Origin: JBNJDJ01 sp051744845 | GTDB lineage: Bacteria; Bacillota; Clostridia; Peptostreptococcales; Acidaminobacteraceae | Assembly: GCA_051744845.1 (NCBI GenBank) | Contig: JBNJDJ010000031.1 | Coordinates: 1 to 21,103 of the forward strand | Direction of reading: 5' to 3' | Length of the DNA: 21,103 nt | In this document: positions 6,883 through 14,867 of the stretch, piece by piece | Position numbering within the stretch: the first letter of the stretch is position 1 | How the letters are laid out: each line of letters opens with the position of its first letter | Notes under the pieces: model-generated | Told to the model about the DNA's origin: nothing | Database searches by the model: none | What the model saw: only the letters and a program-made list of their open reading frames with translations | Program-made: the position numbers and the translations under genes

Positions 6883-7770
6883 ATGAATTTAAATTTAGAA
6901 CTAAAAAAATACCAAAAATATATTAATGAAAATTTAGAAAATATTAATAAATACGCTGATAGTAATCATTTGCTTTATTTAAATAAAGTTATGGATTATT
7001 CTTTATTATCCGATGGTAAGCGTATTAGACCAATTTTAAATATACTTTTTTATCAACACTTTGGTGGAAAAAAAGAAGAAATTATTGATTTTTCATTAAG
7101 TATAGAAATGATTCATACTTATTCATTGATCCATGATGATTTACCTGCTATGGATGATGATTTACTTAGAAGGAGAAAAGCTACATCTCATATAAAATTT
7201 GATAAAGCAAGTGCTATATTAGCTGGTGATTCGTTATTAAATTTAGCTTATGAAAATTTATTTGATTATTTAGATGAAAATTTTAATAGAAATGTCTTAA
7301 AAGCTTGTAATTATTTAGCAAAATGTAGTGGAAAAGAAGGTATGATCATAGGTCAAGTTGCTGATATGGAATTATCAAATCCAAATGAATCCATTGATAA
7401 TTTAGAATTTATCAATTTAAATAAAACTGCTAAATTAATAAGAGGTTCAGTAGTAACTAGCGGATATATTACTAATCAATCTAAAAAAACAATACATTTA
7501 TTAGAAAAATATTCCGATTATCTTGGTTTAGCTTTTCAATTAAAAGATGATTTATTAGAATATACTTCTGATGAAAAGTCTCTTGGCAAATCGATTGAAA
7601 GTGATAAAAAGAATAATAAAAAAACATATATTGCTTTTAAAGGTGTTGAACAAACTAAAAGAAAATTAGAAAATTTAAAAGAAAATACTTTCAATATTTT
7701 AAAGCAGTTAAACATTACAGATGATATAATTTTTGAGTTAACTAAATATATCTTTTTAAGAAAATATTAA
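6883..7770 (+). CDS. ispA: Short-chain polyprenyl diphosphate synthase (farnesyl/geranylgeranyl type)
   Basis: This enzyme condenses isopentenyl diphosphate with allylic diphosphates to make farnesyl or geranylgeranyl diphosphate. The 295-residue product is an all-alpha prenyltransferase with GKRIRP (45-50), the first Asp-rich motif HDDLPAMDDDLLRR (84-97), AILAGDSLLN (111-120), GQVADME, and the second Asp-rich motif QLKDDLLEY (219-227). A tyrosine (Y80) five residues before the first motif is typical of C15/C20 makers. Two departures stand out: the second motif is DDLLE rather than DDxxD, and the RRGxPxxH segment reads RRRKATSH. The gene precedes the OLE RNA and dxs, so it clusters with the first enzyme of the same isoprenoid supply route. 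The enzyme class is certain; the exact product length is not. Confidence 0.92.
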   Translation: MNLNLELKKYQKYINENLENINKYADSNHLLYLNKVMDYSLLSDGKRIRPILNILFYQHFGGKKEEIIDFSLSIEMIHTYSLIHDDLPAMDDDLLRRRKATSHIKFDKASAILAGDSLLNLAYENLFDYLDENFNRNVLKACNYLAKCSGKEGMIIGQVADMELSNPNESIDNLEFINLNKTAKLIRGSVVTSGYITNQSKKTIHLLEKYSDYLGLAFQLKDDLLEYTSDEKSLGKSIESDKKNNKKTYIAFKGVEQTKRKLENLKENTFNILKQLNITDDIIFELTKYIFLRKY

Positions 7771-7783
7771 AATATGTTATACT
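7755..7783 (+). promoter_or_regulatory. Possible extended -10 promoter for the OLE RNA
   Basis: TGTTATACT at 7775-7783 is a full extended -10 (TG, one base, TATACT). A weak -35-like TTTAAG (7755-7760) lies 17 bases upstream, inside the end of ispA. Transcription would start near 7790, close to the predicted 5' end of the RNA at about 7798. A second TATACT at 7789-7794 is too close to that end. The RNA could also simply be processed from the operon transcript. Confidence 0.35.
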
Positions 7784-7797
7784 TAAAATATACTTAG

Positions 7798-8273
7798 GTG
7801 TGATATAGTATTCTAGTCACGAAGCTTATTCTCGAAGACGGGGCTAAAAATTCGTTTAAGGGCATATCGATGAAGTTCCTGTTTTAGGCTCTTGACGCCC
7901 AGTCGAGGGTTTATTATAGGAAAAAGATGATAGGGCGTTTTACAAGGGCATGTAAAATCAACCCTAAAGTCGTTGAGGCTTATAACGCAAGTTATAAGAA
8001 ACCCTATTTTAAACTGAAAAGATTTAAAATAGCGTAGCCTGCCTTGAGTGGAAAAGGTGGATTTCGAAACCAAACTGCAACAGAGGGTAGGGAATAGGCG
8101 GAGTGTAAGGGAAAACCTCTAGACTATGAATAAATAAATTGAAGTGCAATCTAAGTGGTAATCCAGTAATAAATTGATTTTAAAAGGAAACTGTTGAATC
8201 GGCGACGATTCAGTAATCAATTGGGAAATCCAACTGGACCTAAGTTGCAAAATTAGTATTTATTCTATCACAC
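7798..8273 (+). ncRNA. ole: OLE RNA (ornate large extremophilic RNA)
   Basis: This stretch between ispA and oapA has no believable protein, and its composition breaks sharply with the surroundings (28 of 60 bases are G/C in 7861-7920, counted by hand). The ends close on each other: GTGTGATA 7798-7805 with TATCACAC 8266-8273. Inside are perfect helices: AGGGTTT 7906-7912 with 7999-8005; TAGGG 7931-7935 with 7962-7966; TTTTACA 7938-7944 with 7951-7957; CTTATAAC 7979-7986 capped by a GCAA tetraloop; TATTTTAAA 8005-8013 with 8023-8031. A nested 3' domain follows: TGCAA 8145-8149/8245-8249; TCCAGT 8162-8167/8233-8238; AATTGATT 8172-8179/8215-8222; TGAATC 8195-8200/8207-8212. The position between ispA and oapA/dxs is that of OLE RNA in other Firmicutes. 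OLE RNA forms a membrane-bound ribonucleoprotein with OapA and affects responses to alcohol, cold and magnesium stress. It is shorter than the usual roughly 600 nt. Confidence 0.88.
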
Positions 8274-8294
8274 TATACATAAATAAGGAGAATT

Positions 8295-8837
8295 ATGGAT
8301 AAAAAAAATTTTTGGGTTATTAAAATTGCATTATTAACGTTTTTTCTTGCTATAGTAATGAGTGTTTTATCAAATTTTTCTTTAAGAAGTACAAATTTAT
8401 TTTTTGCAAGCATACTTTTAATATTAATTATATTTATTGGTATATTTTTCGATATGATTGGTATTGCCATAGCAGCAGTTGATCCATCTCCTTTTTATTC
8501 TATGGCGGCGCAAAAAGTAAAGGGTTCAAAACAAACTATATATTTGATAAAAAATGCTTCAATGGTAGCAAATATATGTAATGACGTTGTTGGAGATATA
8601 GCAGGGATTATAAGTGGTGCAGCAAGTGCAATTATAATTTCTAAAATAATGAGGTATAATTTAACATTTTTAAATAAAGCGATTATTTCAATAATTTTAA
8701 CAGCTATAGTTGCATCTTTAACTGTAGGTGGTAAGGCAGTTGGAAAAATTATAGGTATAGATTATGCAAATGAAATAATAATGAAAGTTGGAAAATTCAT
8801 TTATTATTTTGATAAACTTTTTAAAATAGATAGGTAG
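8295..8837 (+). CDS. oapA: OLE-associated membrane protein OapA
   Basis: The 180-residue product has about four hydrophobic spans (roughly residues 9-28, 34-61, 98-117 and 128-150) and a polar, conserved loop. The loop includes DMIGIAIAAVDPSPFYSMA (53-71) and QKVKGSKQTIYLIKNASMV, then CNDVVGDIAGIISG (95-108). The size, the DUF21-like membrane region and the position directly after the OLE RNA match OapA, the small membrane protein that binds OLE RNA and anchors it at the cell membrane. Full-length DUF21/CorC-type transporters carry CBS domains after this region; none is present here. The start ATG at 8295 has TAAGGAG upstream and lies 21 bases after the predicted RNA end. dxs follows after 6 bases. 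The OapA assignment depends on family memory plus context; both agree. Confidence 0.88.
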   Translation: MDKKNFWVIKIALLTFFLAIVMSVLSNFSLRSTNLFFASILLILIIFIGIFFDMIGIAIAAVDPSPFYSMAAQKVKGSKQTIYLIKNASMVANICNDVVGDIAGIISGAASAIIISKIMRYNLTFLNKAIISIILTAIVASLTVGGKAVGKIIGIDYANEIIMKVGKFIYYFDKLFKIDR

Positions 8838-8843
8838 GTTAAT

Positions 8844-10676
8844 ATGTATAAAATTTTATCTAAAATTGATTCACCAAAGGATTTAAAAAAATTAGACATA
8901 GAAACTTTAGATAGATTATCAATTGAGTTAAGAGATTTTTTATTAAAATCAGTTTCTAATACAGGAGGACATTTAGCTTCAAATTTAGGAACAGTTGAAT
9001 TGACTATTTCACTTCACTATATTTTTGATTCACCGAAAGATAAATTAATATGGGATGTCGGTCATCAAGCTTATACTCATAAAATTTTGACTGGACGTAA
9101 AGATCAATTTAATACTCTTAGAAAAAAAGACGGATTAAGCGGTTTTATAAAAAGAAAAGAAAGTAAGCATGATATATTTGAAGCTGGACATTCTTCTACT
9201 TCGATTTCAGCTGCCATTGGTATGGCGAAAGCCAGAGATATTGATAATGATAATTATAATATTTTACCAATTATAGGAGATGGGGCTATGACAAGTGGAA
9301 TGGCTTATGAAGCTTTAAATTATTTAGGACATTCAAATGAAAATATAACAGTAATATTTAATGATAATGAAATGTCAATAGATAATAATGTTGGAGCTTT
9401 ATCAAAATGTTTATCAACTTTAAGATCTTCTAAAACTTATAGAGGTATAAAAAAGGATTTGAAAAATACATTACAAAAAATACCAAAAGTTGGTAATAGT
9501 TTCCAAGAATCTTTAGGTAAAATCAAAAAGTCAGTAAAAAACTTTTTAGTACCAGAGATGATTTTTGAAGATTTGGGTTTTAAGTATTTAGGCCCTGTTG
9601 ATGGACATAATATTTCTGAATTAAATAATATTTTAAAAAAATCTAAAAAATTTGATGAACCAGTTTTAATACATGTAAAAACGGTAAAAGGAAAAGGGTA
9701 TATGCCAGCACAAAACTCTCCTAGAGATTATCATGGAGTTGGCAAATTTGAATTAAAAAAAGGTAAAAAAAGTAAAAAAACAGTTAAATATAGCCATGTT
9801 TTTGGAAATACTTTACTAAATTTAGCTAAAAAAAATAAAGATATTTTTGCTATTACAGCAGCTATGCCTAAGGGGACTGGATTATTAGATTTTAAAGAAA
9901 AATTAAACAATCAATATATAGATGTTGGAATTGCAGAACAAAATGCTACAACTTTAGCAGCAGGTTTAGCAATTAATAATAAAAAACCTTTTGTTGCTAT
10001 ATATTCTACATTTTTACAAAGAGCATATGATCAAGTTTTGCATGATGTGTGTTTACAAAATTTACCAGTAGTATTTTGCTTAGATAGAGCTGGCATTGTT
10101 GGAAAAGATGGTTCAACACATCACGGTGTTTTTGATTTATCTTATTTGATTAGTATACCTAATTTAATGGTTATGGCGCCAAAAGATGGATATGAACTTA
10201 AAAGAATGATTAATTTTAGTTCAAATTATAAAAAAGGCCCTGTAGCGATTAGATATCCTAGAGGAAAAGCGATAGATATTAATAAATCAAAAACTAATAT
10301 ATTAGATTTCGAAGTTCTAAAAGATGGTAAAAAGATTGCAATTTTAGCTGTAGGTAAGATGGTAAAAACAGCTTTAGAAGTTTCTAAAGAATTTGATGAA
10401 TATGATATAAAAGTTATAAATTTAAGAGTTGTTAAACCTATTAATTTTGAAAAACTTAAAAATAGTTTAGAAAACATTGATACAATTTTAACAATAGAAG
10501 ATAATGTAAAAATTGGCGCTGTAGGTTCATATATTAATCAAAATTTAGGTAATAAATATAAAATATTTAATATAGGTTATAATGATAATTTTATAGAACA
10601 TGGTGATACTAAAGAGTTAATAAAAGAAAATGGTCTTGATAAAGATTCTATTTTAGAATTTATCAAAAATATTTAA
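8844..10676 (+). CDS. dxs: 1-deoxy-D-xylulose-5-phosphate synthase
   Basis: DXS condenses pyruvate and glyceraldehyde 3-phosphate, with thiamine diphosphate, into DXP, the first step of the MEP isoprenoid pathway and also a precursor for thiamine and pyridoxal. The 610-residue protein shows GGHLASNLGTVELT (41-54, catalytic H43), IWDVGHQAYTHKILTGR (69-85), and the ThDP/magnesium motif GDGAMTSG with NDNEMSI (145-179). It also has the catalytic glutamate E365 in VGIAEQNAT and RAGIVGKDGSTHHGVFD, and ends in a transketolase C-terminal domain. Length is typical. It lies 6 bases after oapA and shares an operon with ispA upstream. The nadK and tlyA-type genes that often follow dxs in Firmicutes are missing; argR comes next. 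Confidence 0.97.
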   Translation: MYKILSKIDSPKDLKKLDIETLDRLSIELRDFLLKSVSNTGGHLASNLGTVELTISLHYIFDSPKDKLIWDVGHQAYTHKILTGRKDQFNTLRKKDGLSGFIKRKESKHDIFEAGHSSTSISAAIGMAKARDIDNDNYNILPIIGDGAMTSGMAYEALNYLGHSNENITVIFNDNEMSIDNNVGALSKCLSTLRSSKTYRGIKKDLKNTLQKIPKVGNSFQESLGKIKKSVKNFLVPEMIFEDLGFKYLGPVDGHNISELNNILKKSKKFDEPVLIHVKTVKGKGYMPAQNSPRDYHGVGKFELKKGKKSKKTVKYSHVFGNTLLNLAKKNKDIFAITAAMPKGTGLLDFKEKLNNQYIDVGIAEQNATTLAAGLAINNKKPFVAIYSTFLQRAYDQVLHDVCLQNLPVVFCLDRAGIVGKDGSTHHGVFDLSYLISIPNLMVMAPKDGYELKRMINFSSNYKKGPVAIRYPRGKAIDINKSKTNILDFEVLKDGKKIAILAVGKMVKTALEVSKEFDEYDIKVINLRVVKPINFEKLKNSLENIDTILTIEDNVKIGAVGSYINQNLGNKYKIFNIGYNDNFIEHGDTKELIKENGLDKDSILEFIKNI

Positions 10677-10690
10677 AACTGGGGGGATTT

Positions 10691-11140
10691 ATGAAATATT
10701 CAAGGCATTCAAAAATTATTGAATTAATTGATAAGTATGATATTGAGACGCAACAAGAATTAGCAAAATTATTAAAAGAAAATGGATTTGAAGTAACTCA
10801 AGCAACTGTTAGTAGAGATATAAAAGAACTAAGATTAGTTAAAATTTTAGGGAATAATGGTAAATATAAGTATTCAAACTCAGCAGAAAATGATCAATTA
10901 ATTAGTGATAGATTTTTAAAGATTTTAAAAGATGCTGTAATTGATGTAAGTTACGCTAAGAATATTTTAGTAGTTAAAACTTTAGTAGGTTCTGCAAATG
11001 CAGCTGCTGCAGCTATAGATGCTTTAAAATTAGACCATATTGTAGGGACTATTGCAGGTGATGATACTATATTCATTTTACTTAAAACAGAAAAAGAAGT
11101 TTTTGAACTTAAGGAAACAATCGAGGAAATGTTGGAGTAA
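10691..11140 (+). CDS. argR: Arginine repressor ArgR/AhrC
   Basis: ArgR is an arginine-responsive hexameric regulator that represses arginine biosynthesis, and in Bacillus AhrC also activates catabolism. The 149 residues split into an N-terminal winged helix (about 1-70; recognition segment TQATVSRDIKELRLVKI, 36-52) and a C-terminal trimerising, arginine-binding domain (about 75-149). The latter carries GSANAAAAAIDAL (100-112) and the effector motif GTIAGDDTIFIL (119-130; D124 and D125). A very strong GGGGGG-containing ribosome site sits before ATG 10691. argR next to recN is standard in this phylum. No arginine genes are nearby and I could not identify ARG boxes in the window. Identification is firm. 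Confidence 0.95.
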   Translation: MKYSRHSKIIELIDKYDIETQQELAKLLKENGFEVTQATVSRDIKELRLVKILGNNGKYKYSNSAENDQLISDRFLKILKDAVIDVSYAKNILVVKTLVGSANAAAAAIDALKLDHIVGTIAGDDTIFILLKTEKEVFELKETIEEMLE

Positions 11141-11143
11141 AAT

Positions 11144-12817
11144 ATGTTAAATGAAGTGTATATAAAAAACTTTATTTTAATAAAAGAAGAGTCTATAACT
11201 TTTAAAAATGGTTTAAATATTATAACTGGTGAAACTGGAGCAGGTAAATCAATAATTTTACAAGCCTTGGCTGTTTTATTAGGAGATCCAGCTAAAACTG
11301 ATTATATTGGTGCATTTGAAGAAACTTCTATAATTGAAGCTAGTTTTAATGTAGGTCCGAAAGCAAAGGAGCTTTTAAAATCTCAAGGTTTTCAGATTGA
11401 TGATGATGAAGTTATAATAACAAGAGAACTTAGAAAAAATTTATCTACAATTTCTAGATTGAATGGTAGAAGAGTAAAGGTAAGTTTTTTAAAAAAATTA
11501 GAAAATTATTTATTAGATTTTCATGGGCAAAATAAACATCAAGAGTTATTAGATGAATCTAACCATATTAAATACTTAGATAGTATTGATGATGAAAATT
11601 TAAAAAATAAGTTAGAAAAGATAAAAAATATATATAGAAAAATTCAAAAAAATAAAAAAGAACTTAAAAAGTATAAAAAATTAAATAAAGAAAAAAATAG
11701 AGAAATGGAATTTATTGAATTTCAATTAAATGAGATAAAAGAAGCTAATTTAAAAAAAGATGAATATGAAAAACTTTTAAAAGAAAATAAGTTTTTTAAT
11801 AATCAAGAACAAATAAGTGAAATTTTTAATCAAGCATCGAGTGATTTATCTAGTGAAAAAGGTATATATGATAAAATTGAAAATTTAGTTTTTAATTTTG
11901 AAAAAATTAAAACTTTTGATGATAAAATAGAAAGTATTTTAAATGAATTAAACGAACTATTATATTTATCTGAAAGTATATCAGAGCAAGTTGATGAATA
12001 TATGTATTCTATAGAATACGATGAACTTAGAGTGAAACAAGTGAAAAATAGACTTAATAAAATAAATGAGATTATGAAAAAATATGGTAATTCATATGAG
12101 GAAATAAAGGAATATCAAAATAAATTATCAGATAGATTAAAAGAATATAATGAATTAGAAGAAAAAATTACTAAGCTTCAAAATTCTAATAAAGAGTTAT
12201 TGAAAAAATATAAAGATATTGCAAATAAAATTCATAAAATTCGTTTAAAAAATGCAAAGAAATTTGAAAAGATGATAAATAACGAATTTAATGAACTTAA
12301 TATGAAAAATGCCCAATTAAAAATAAATATTGATAAAACAGATGAAATTTATGAAAATGGTATGGATAAAGTTAACTTTTTAATATCAACTAATGTAGGT
12401 CAATCTTTTAAAAATATAAAAGAAGTAATTAGTGGTGGAGAATTATCAAGAACTATGTTAGCTATTAAATTAATAACTAAAAAAATTAACTCTACTCCAA
12501 CTTTAATATTTGATGAAGTTGATACTGGTATTAGTGGTAAAACAGCAAATATAGTTGGTCAAAAATTAAATAAGATTTCTGAAAATTATCAAATAATTAC
12601 AATTACACATTTGCCTCAAATAGCTTGTTATGCATTGCATCATATATTAGTAGATAAAGAAGTAGATAAAGAAACTAAAAAAACAGTTTCATTTATGAAA
12701 GTACTAGATTCAAAACAAAGAGTAAATGCAATTGCGAGATTAATAAGTGGTGAAAAAATAACTGAGTCATCTATAAAAAATGCTAAGTTATTATTAGATA
12801 AAAATAATATCAACTAG
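11144..12817 (+). CDS. recN: DNA repair protein RecN
   Basis: RecN is an SMC-like ATPase that gathers and tethers broken DNA ends during recombinational repair. The 557-residue protein has an N-terminal Walker A GETGAGKS (29-36) and a DFHGQNKHQELLD segment. The middle (about 150-390) is a long Lys/Glu-rich coiled coil. The C-terminal ATPase half has the ABC signature ISGGELSRTMLAIKL (429-443) and Walker B LIFDEVDTGISG (454-465), followed by the ITHLPQIA motif. Length is typical. It starts 3 bases after argR and ends the long operon. In spore-formers spoIVB and spo0A follow recN; here a terminator and an xerD-like gene follow instead. Confidence 0.96.
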   Translation: MLNEVYIKNFILIKEESITFKNGLNIITGETGAGKSIILQALAVLLGDPAKTDYIGAFEETSIIEASFNVGPKAKELLKSQGFQIDDDEVIITRELRKNLSTISRLNGRRVKVSFLKKLENYLLDFHGQNKHQELLDESNHIKYLDSIDDENLKNKLEKIKNIYRKIQKNKKELKKYKKLNKEKNREMEFIEFQLNEIKEANLKKDEYEKLLKENKFFNNQEQISEIFNQASSDLSSEKGIYDKIENLVFNFEKIKTFDDKIESILNELNELLYLSESISEQVDEYMYSIEYDELRVKQVKNRLNKINEIMKKYGNSYEEIKEYQNKLSDRLKEYNELEEKITKLQNSNKELLKKYKDIANKIHKIRLKNAKKFEKMINNEFNELNMKNAQLKINIDKTDEIYENGMDKVNFLISTNVGQSFKNIKEVISGGELSRTMLAIKLITKKINSTPTLIFDEVDTGISGKTANIVGQKLNKISENYQIITITHLPQIACYALHHILVDKEVDKETKKTVSFMKVLDSKQRVNAIARLISGEKITESSIKNAKLLLDKNNIN

Positions 12818-12839
12818 TTGTAATTATTATATAAACAAG

Positions 12840-12893
12840 CAAGGAATTTTTGTGTTTTAAATTAAAAAATCAAAAAATCCTTGTTTATTTTTT
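12840..12893 (+). terminator. Rho-independent terminator after recN
   Basis: CAAGGAATTTTTG (12840-12852) pairs with CAAAAAATCCTTG (12871-12883) with one internal mismatch, around an 18-base loop. It is followed by a T-rich run TTTATTTTTT. It lies 22 bases after the recN stop and closes the long operon. The remaining bases to 12953 are almost all A/T. I see no convincing promoter there, only an AAGGAGGAG ribosome site before the next gene. Confidence 0.75.
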
Positions 12894-12953
12894 ATAAAAA
12901 ATATTAAATTTTATTTTAAAAAAAGATTAATTATATTAAAATAAGGAGGAGCA

Positions 12954-13676
12954 GTGGAAGAATATATTAAAAAATTTTTATTTTTTAAAAATGATTTATC
13001 AAACAGTAGCAAAAAATCTTATAAAAGATATTTAAAAAAATTATCAACTTATTTAGAAGAAAAGAATTTATCAAATATTCAAAAGATTGATAAATTAACT
13101 CTTTTGTCTTTTATAGATGATTTAGAAAATAAAGATTTAAAAAGTAATACTATAAATAAATATATTTCAATTATTAATAGTTTTTTTAAATTTTTAAATG
13201 AAAATGATTATATAGATAGGAAAATTGAATTAAAAAGATTAAGAGTTCAAAAAAAGGATAAAAATAAAGACATAATATATGAAAACGATTTAAGAAGATT
13301 TTTAAAAAAATTAAACAATGATAAAATAACTAATAGGAATGCTTTAATTATTATGTTTTTGTATTTTACTCCTTTGAAATTAAAAGAAATATTATCAATT
13401 AAAATAGATGATTTTCATAATGATTTTGAGTTTTTGAATATTAACTCGTATCAAATTTCATTAAATAAAGATATTGTTAAGAAATTGAAAAACTATGATA
13501 ATAAATATAAAATAGAAAAGTATATGTTTATAAATTATAAAGGAAAAAAATTGTCTAGACAATATGTTTGGAAATTTTTAAAAGAATATTCAAAAGAATA
13601 TAAAATAAAATTATCACCATCTAAGTTAAATCGTTCTTATAAAATTAATAAGTTATTAAAAAGTTACAAAAAATAA
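12954..13676 (+). CDS. Degenerate XerD-like tyrosine recombinase family protein
   Basis: The 240-residue product has the fold signals of a XerC/XerD recombinase. There is an N-terminal SAM-like core-binding domain (about 1-90; SYKRYLKKLSTYLEE, NTINKYISIINSFFKFL). A C-terminal catalytic-type domain contains RNALIIMFLYFTPLKLKEILSI (128-149, quoted in two parts as RNALIIMFLYF and TPLKLKEILSI). The key residues are missing: the motif normally reading TGLR is TPLK (K142 in place of the catalytic Arg). The HxLR box reads SKLN (223-226). The chain ends at 240, before the second His and the nucleophilic Tyr. Xer proteins are usually near 290-300 residues. It occupies the normal xerD slot before deoB, starts with GTG after AAGGAGGAG, and keeps a clean frame, so it is probably expressed. 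It is unlikely to cut DNA; a structural or DNA-binding role is inference. Confidence 0.72.
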   Translation: MEEYIKKFLFFKNDLSNSSKKSYKRYLKKLSTYLEEKNLSNIQKIDKLTLLSFIDDLENKDLKSNTINKYISIINSFFKFLNENDYIDRKIELKRLRVQKKDKNKDIIYENDLRRFLKKLNNDKITNRNALIIMFLYFTPLKLKEILSIKIDDFHNDFEFLNINSYQISLNKDIVKKLKNYDNKYKIEKYMFINYKGKKLSRQYVWKFLKEYSKEYKIKLSPSKLNRSYKINKLLKSYKK

Positions 13677-13685
13677 GGAGGTAAC

Positions 13686-14864
13686 ATGAGTATTAATAGA
13701 GTTATTGTTTTTGTTTTAGATAGCGTTGGTATAGGTGCTTTGCCAGATTCAGAAAAGTTTGGTGATATAGGTGTAAATACATTAAATCATATTGCGCAAA
13801 ATGCTGATGATTTTAAGATTGAAAATTTAAAAAAATTAGGTATAGGTAATATTGAAGGTTTAAGTGCAATAGAGCCAACAGCTAATCCTTTAGCTTCATA
13901 TGGACGTCTAAAAGAGTATTCTAATGGTAAAGATACAACAACTGGTCACTGGGAGATAGCTGGTATTCATATGGATGAACCATTTAAAACATATCCTGAT
14001 GGTTTTCCTAAAAGAGTTATTGATGAATTTGAAAAAAAGACTGGAAGAAATGTTTTATGTAATAAACCTGCAAGTGGAACAGAAATAATTAAAAAACTTG
14101 GAGAAAAACATATGAAGACAGGAGATGTAATAGTATATACATCAGCAGATAGTGTATTTCAAATAGCAGCTCATGAAGAAGTTGTACCTGTTGAAGAACT
14201 TTATGAGATGTGTGAAATTGCTCGTAAAATTTTAATAGGAAAAGATCAAGTAGCAAGAGTAATTGCAAGACCTTTTGTTGGAGATTCTCCCAAAAATTTT
14301 ACAAGAACATCTAATAGACATGATTATTCTTTAGATCCTTTAGGTACAACTATTTTAGATATATTAAGTGAAAATGGACTAGATGTACAAGCAGTAGGTA
14401 AAATCGTAGATATTTTTAATAAAAGAGGAGTTACTGAATCAGTTCATACTAAGAATAATATGGATGGTATAGATAAAACAATTGATTATTTAAACTCAGA
14501 TTCTAAAGGTTTAATTTTTTCTAATTTAGTAGATTTTGATGCTAAATATGGTCATAGAAGAAATGTTGAAGGTTATCAAAAAGCCCTAGAAGAATTTGAT
14601 GTAAGAATACCTGAAATATTAGATAATTTAAAAGATGATGATGTTATAATATTTACTGCAGACCACGGTAATGATCCTACTTATAAAGGAACTGATCATA
14701 CAAGAGAATACGTTCCAGCATTAATATATGGTAAAAATATAAAAACAGGTTTAAATATTGGAACAAGAGATAGTTTTGCAGATATTGCACAAACAATTGC
14801 AGATATCTTTGAATTAGATAGTTTAGAAAACGGAAAAAGTTTTAAAAATTTAATAAAGGAGTAA
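13686..14864 (+). CDS. deoB: Phosphopentomutase
   Basis: DeoB interconverts ribose 1-phosphate and ribose 5-phosphate (and the deoxy forms), passing sugars released from nucleosides to central metabolism. It belongs to the alkaline phosphatase superfamily with two Mn ions. The 392-residue protein shows D12 in LDSVGIGALPD, the phospho-threonine in GKDTTTGHWEI (T84/T85), SADSVFQIAAHEE, and the metal ligands D285 and H290 in DFDAKYGHRR. Further ligands are D326 and H327 in TADHGND and H338 in GTDHTREY. These positions match the structurally known enzyme closely. It starts 9 bases after the XerD-like gene with an AAGGAGG site and is followed after 3 bases by punA, so the operon handles nucleoside salvage. 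Confidence 0.97.
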   Translation: MSINRVIVFVLDSVGIGALPDSEKFGDIGVNTLNHIAQNADDFKIENLKKLGIGNIEGLSAIEPTANPLASYGRLKEYSNGKDTTTGHWEIAGIHMDEPFKTYPDGFPKRVIDEFEKKTGRNVLCNKPASGTEIIKKLGEKHMKTGDVIVYTSADSVFQIAAHEEVVPVEELYEMCEIARKILIGKDQVARVIARPFVGDSPKNFTRTSNRHDYSLDPLGTTILDILSENGLDVQAVGKIVDIFNKRGVTESVHTKNNMDGIDKTIDYLNSDSKGLIFSNLVDFDAKYGHRRNVEGYQKALEEFDVRIPEILDNLKDDDVIIFTADHGNDPTYKGTDHTREYVPALIYGKNIKTGLNIGTRDSFADIAQTIADIFELDSLENGKSFKNLIKE

Positions 14865-14867
14865 ACA

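Noticed and set aside
7813..8073. An 86-codon open frame on the minus strand across the OLE RNA
   Set aside because: It has no ribosome site and lies entirely inside the structured RNA; its openness reflects the higher G+C of the RNA.
7771..8294. Group II intron, RNase P RNA, tmRNA or a riboswitch as the identity of the structured RNA
   Set aside because: No intron-encoded protein or GAGCCG-type domain V was seen, no tmRNA tag frame or CCA end, and no RNase P core motifs that I could match. The ispA-oapA-dxs setting fits OLE RNA much better.
8273..8470. A 65-codon minus-strand open frame over the start of oapA
   Set aside because: It is a shadow of the plus-strand gene, with low-complexity Ile/Lys/Asn content and no start signals.
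10226..10477. An 83-codon minus-strand open frame within dxs
   Set aside because: Antisense shadow of the well-supported transketolase C-terminal region of dxs.
12894..12953. Promoter for the xerD-like/deoB operon
   Set aside because: Many TATA-like strings occur in this nearly pure A/T stretch, but none has a credible -35 at 16-18 bases with room before the ribosome site.
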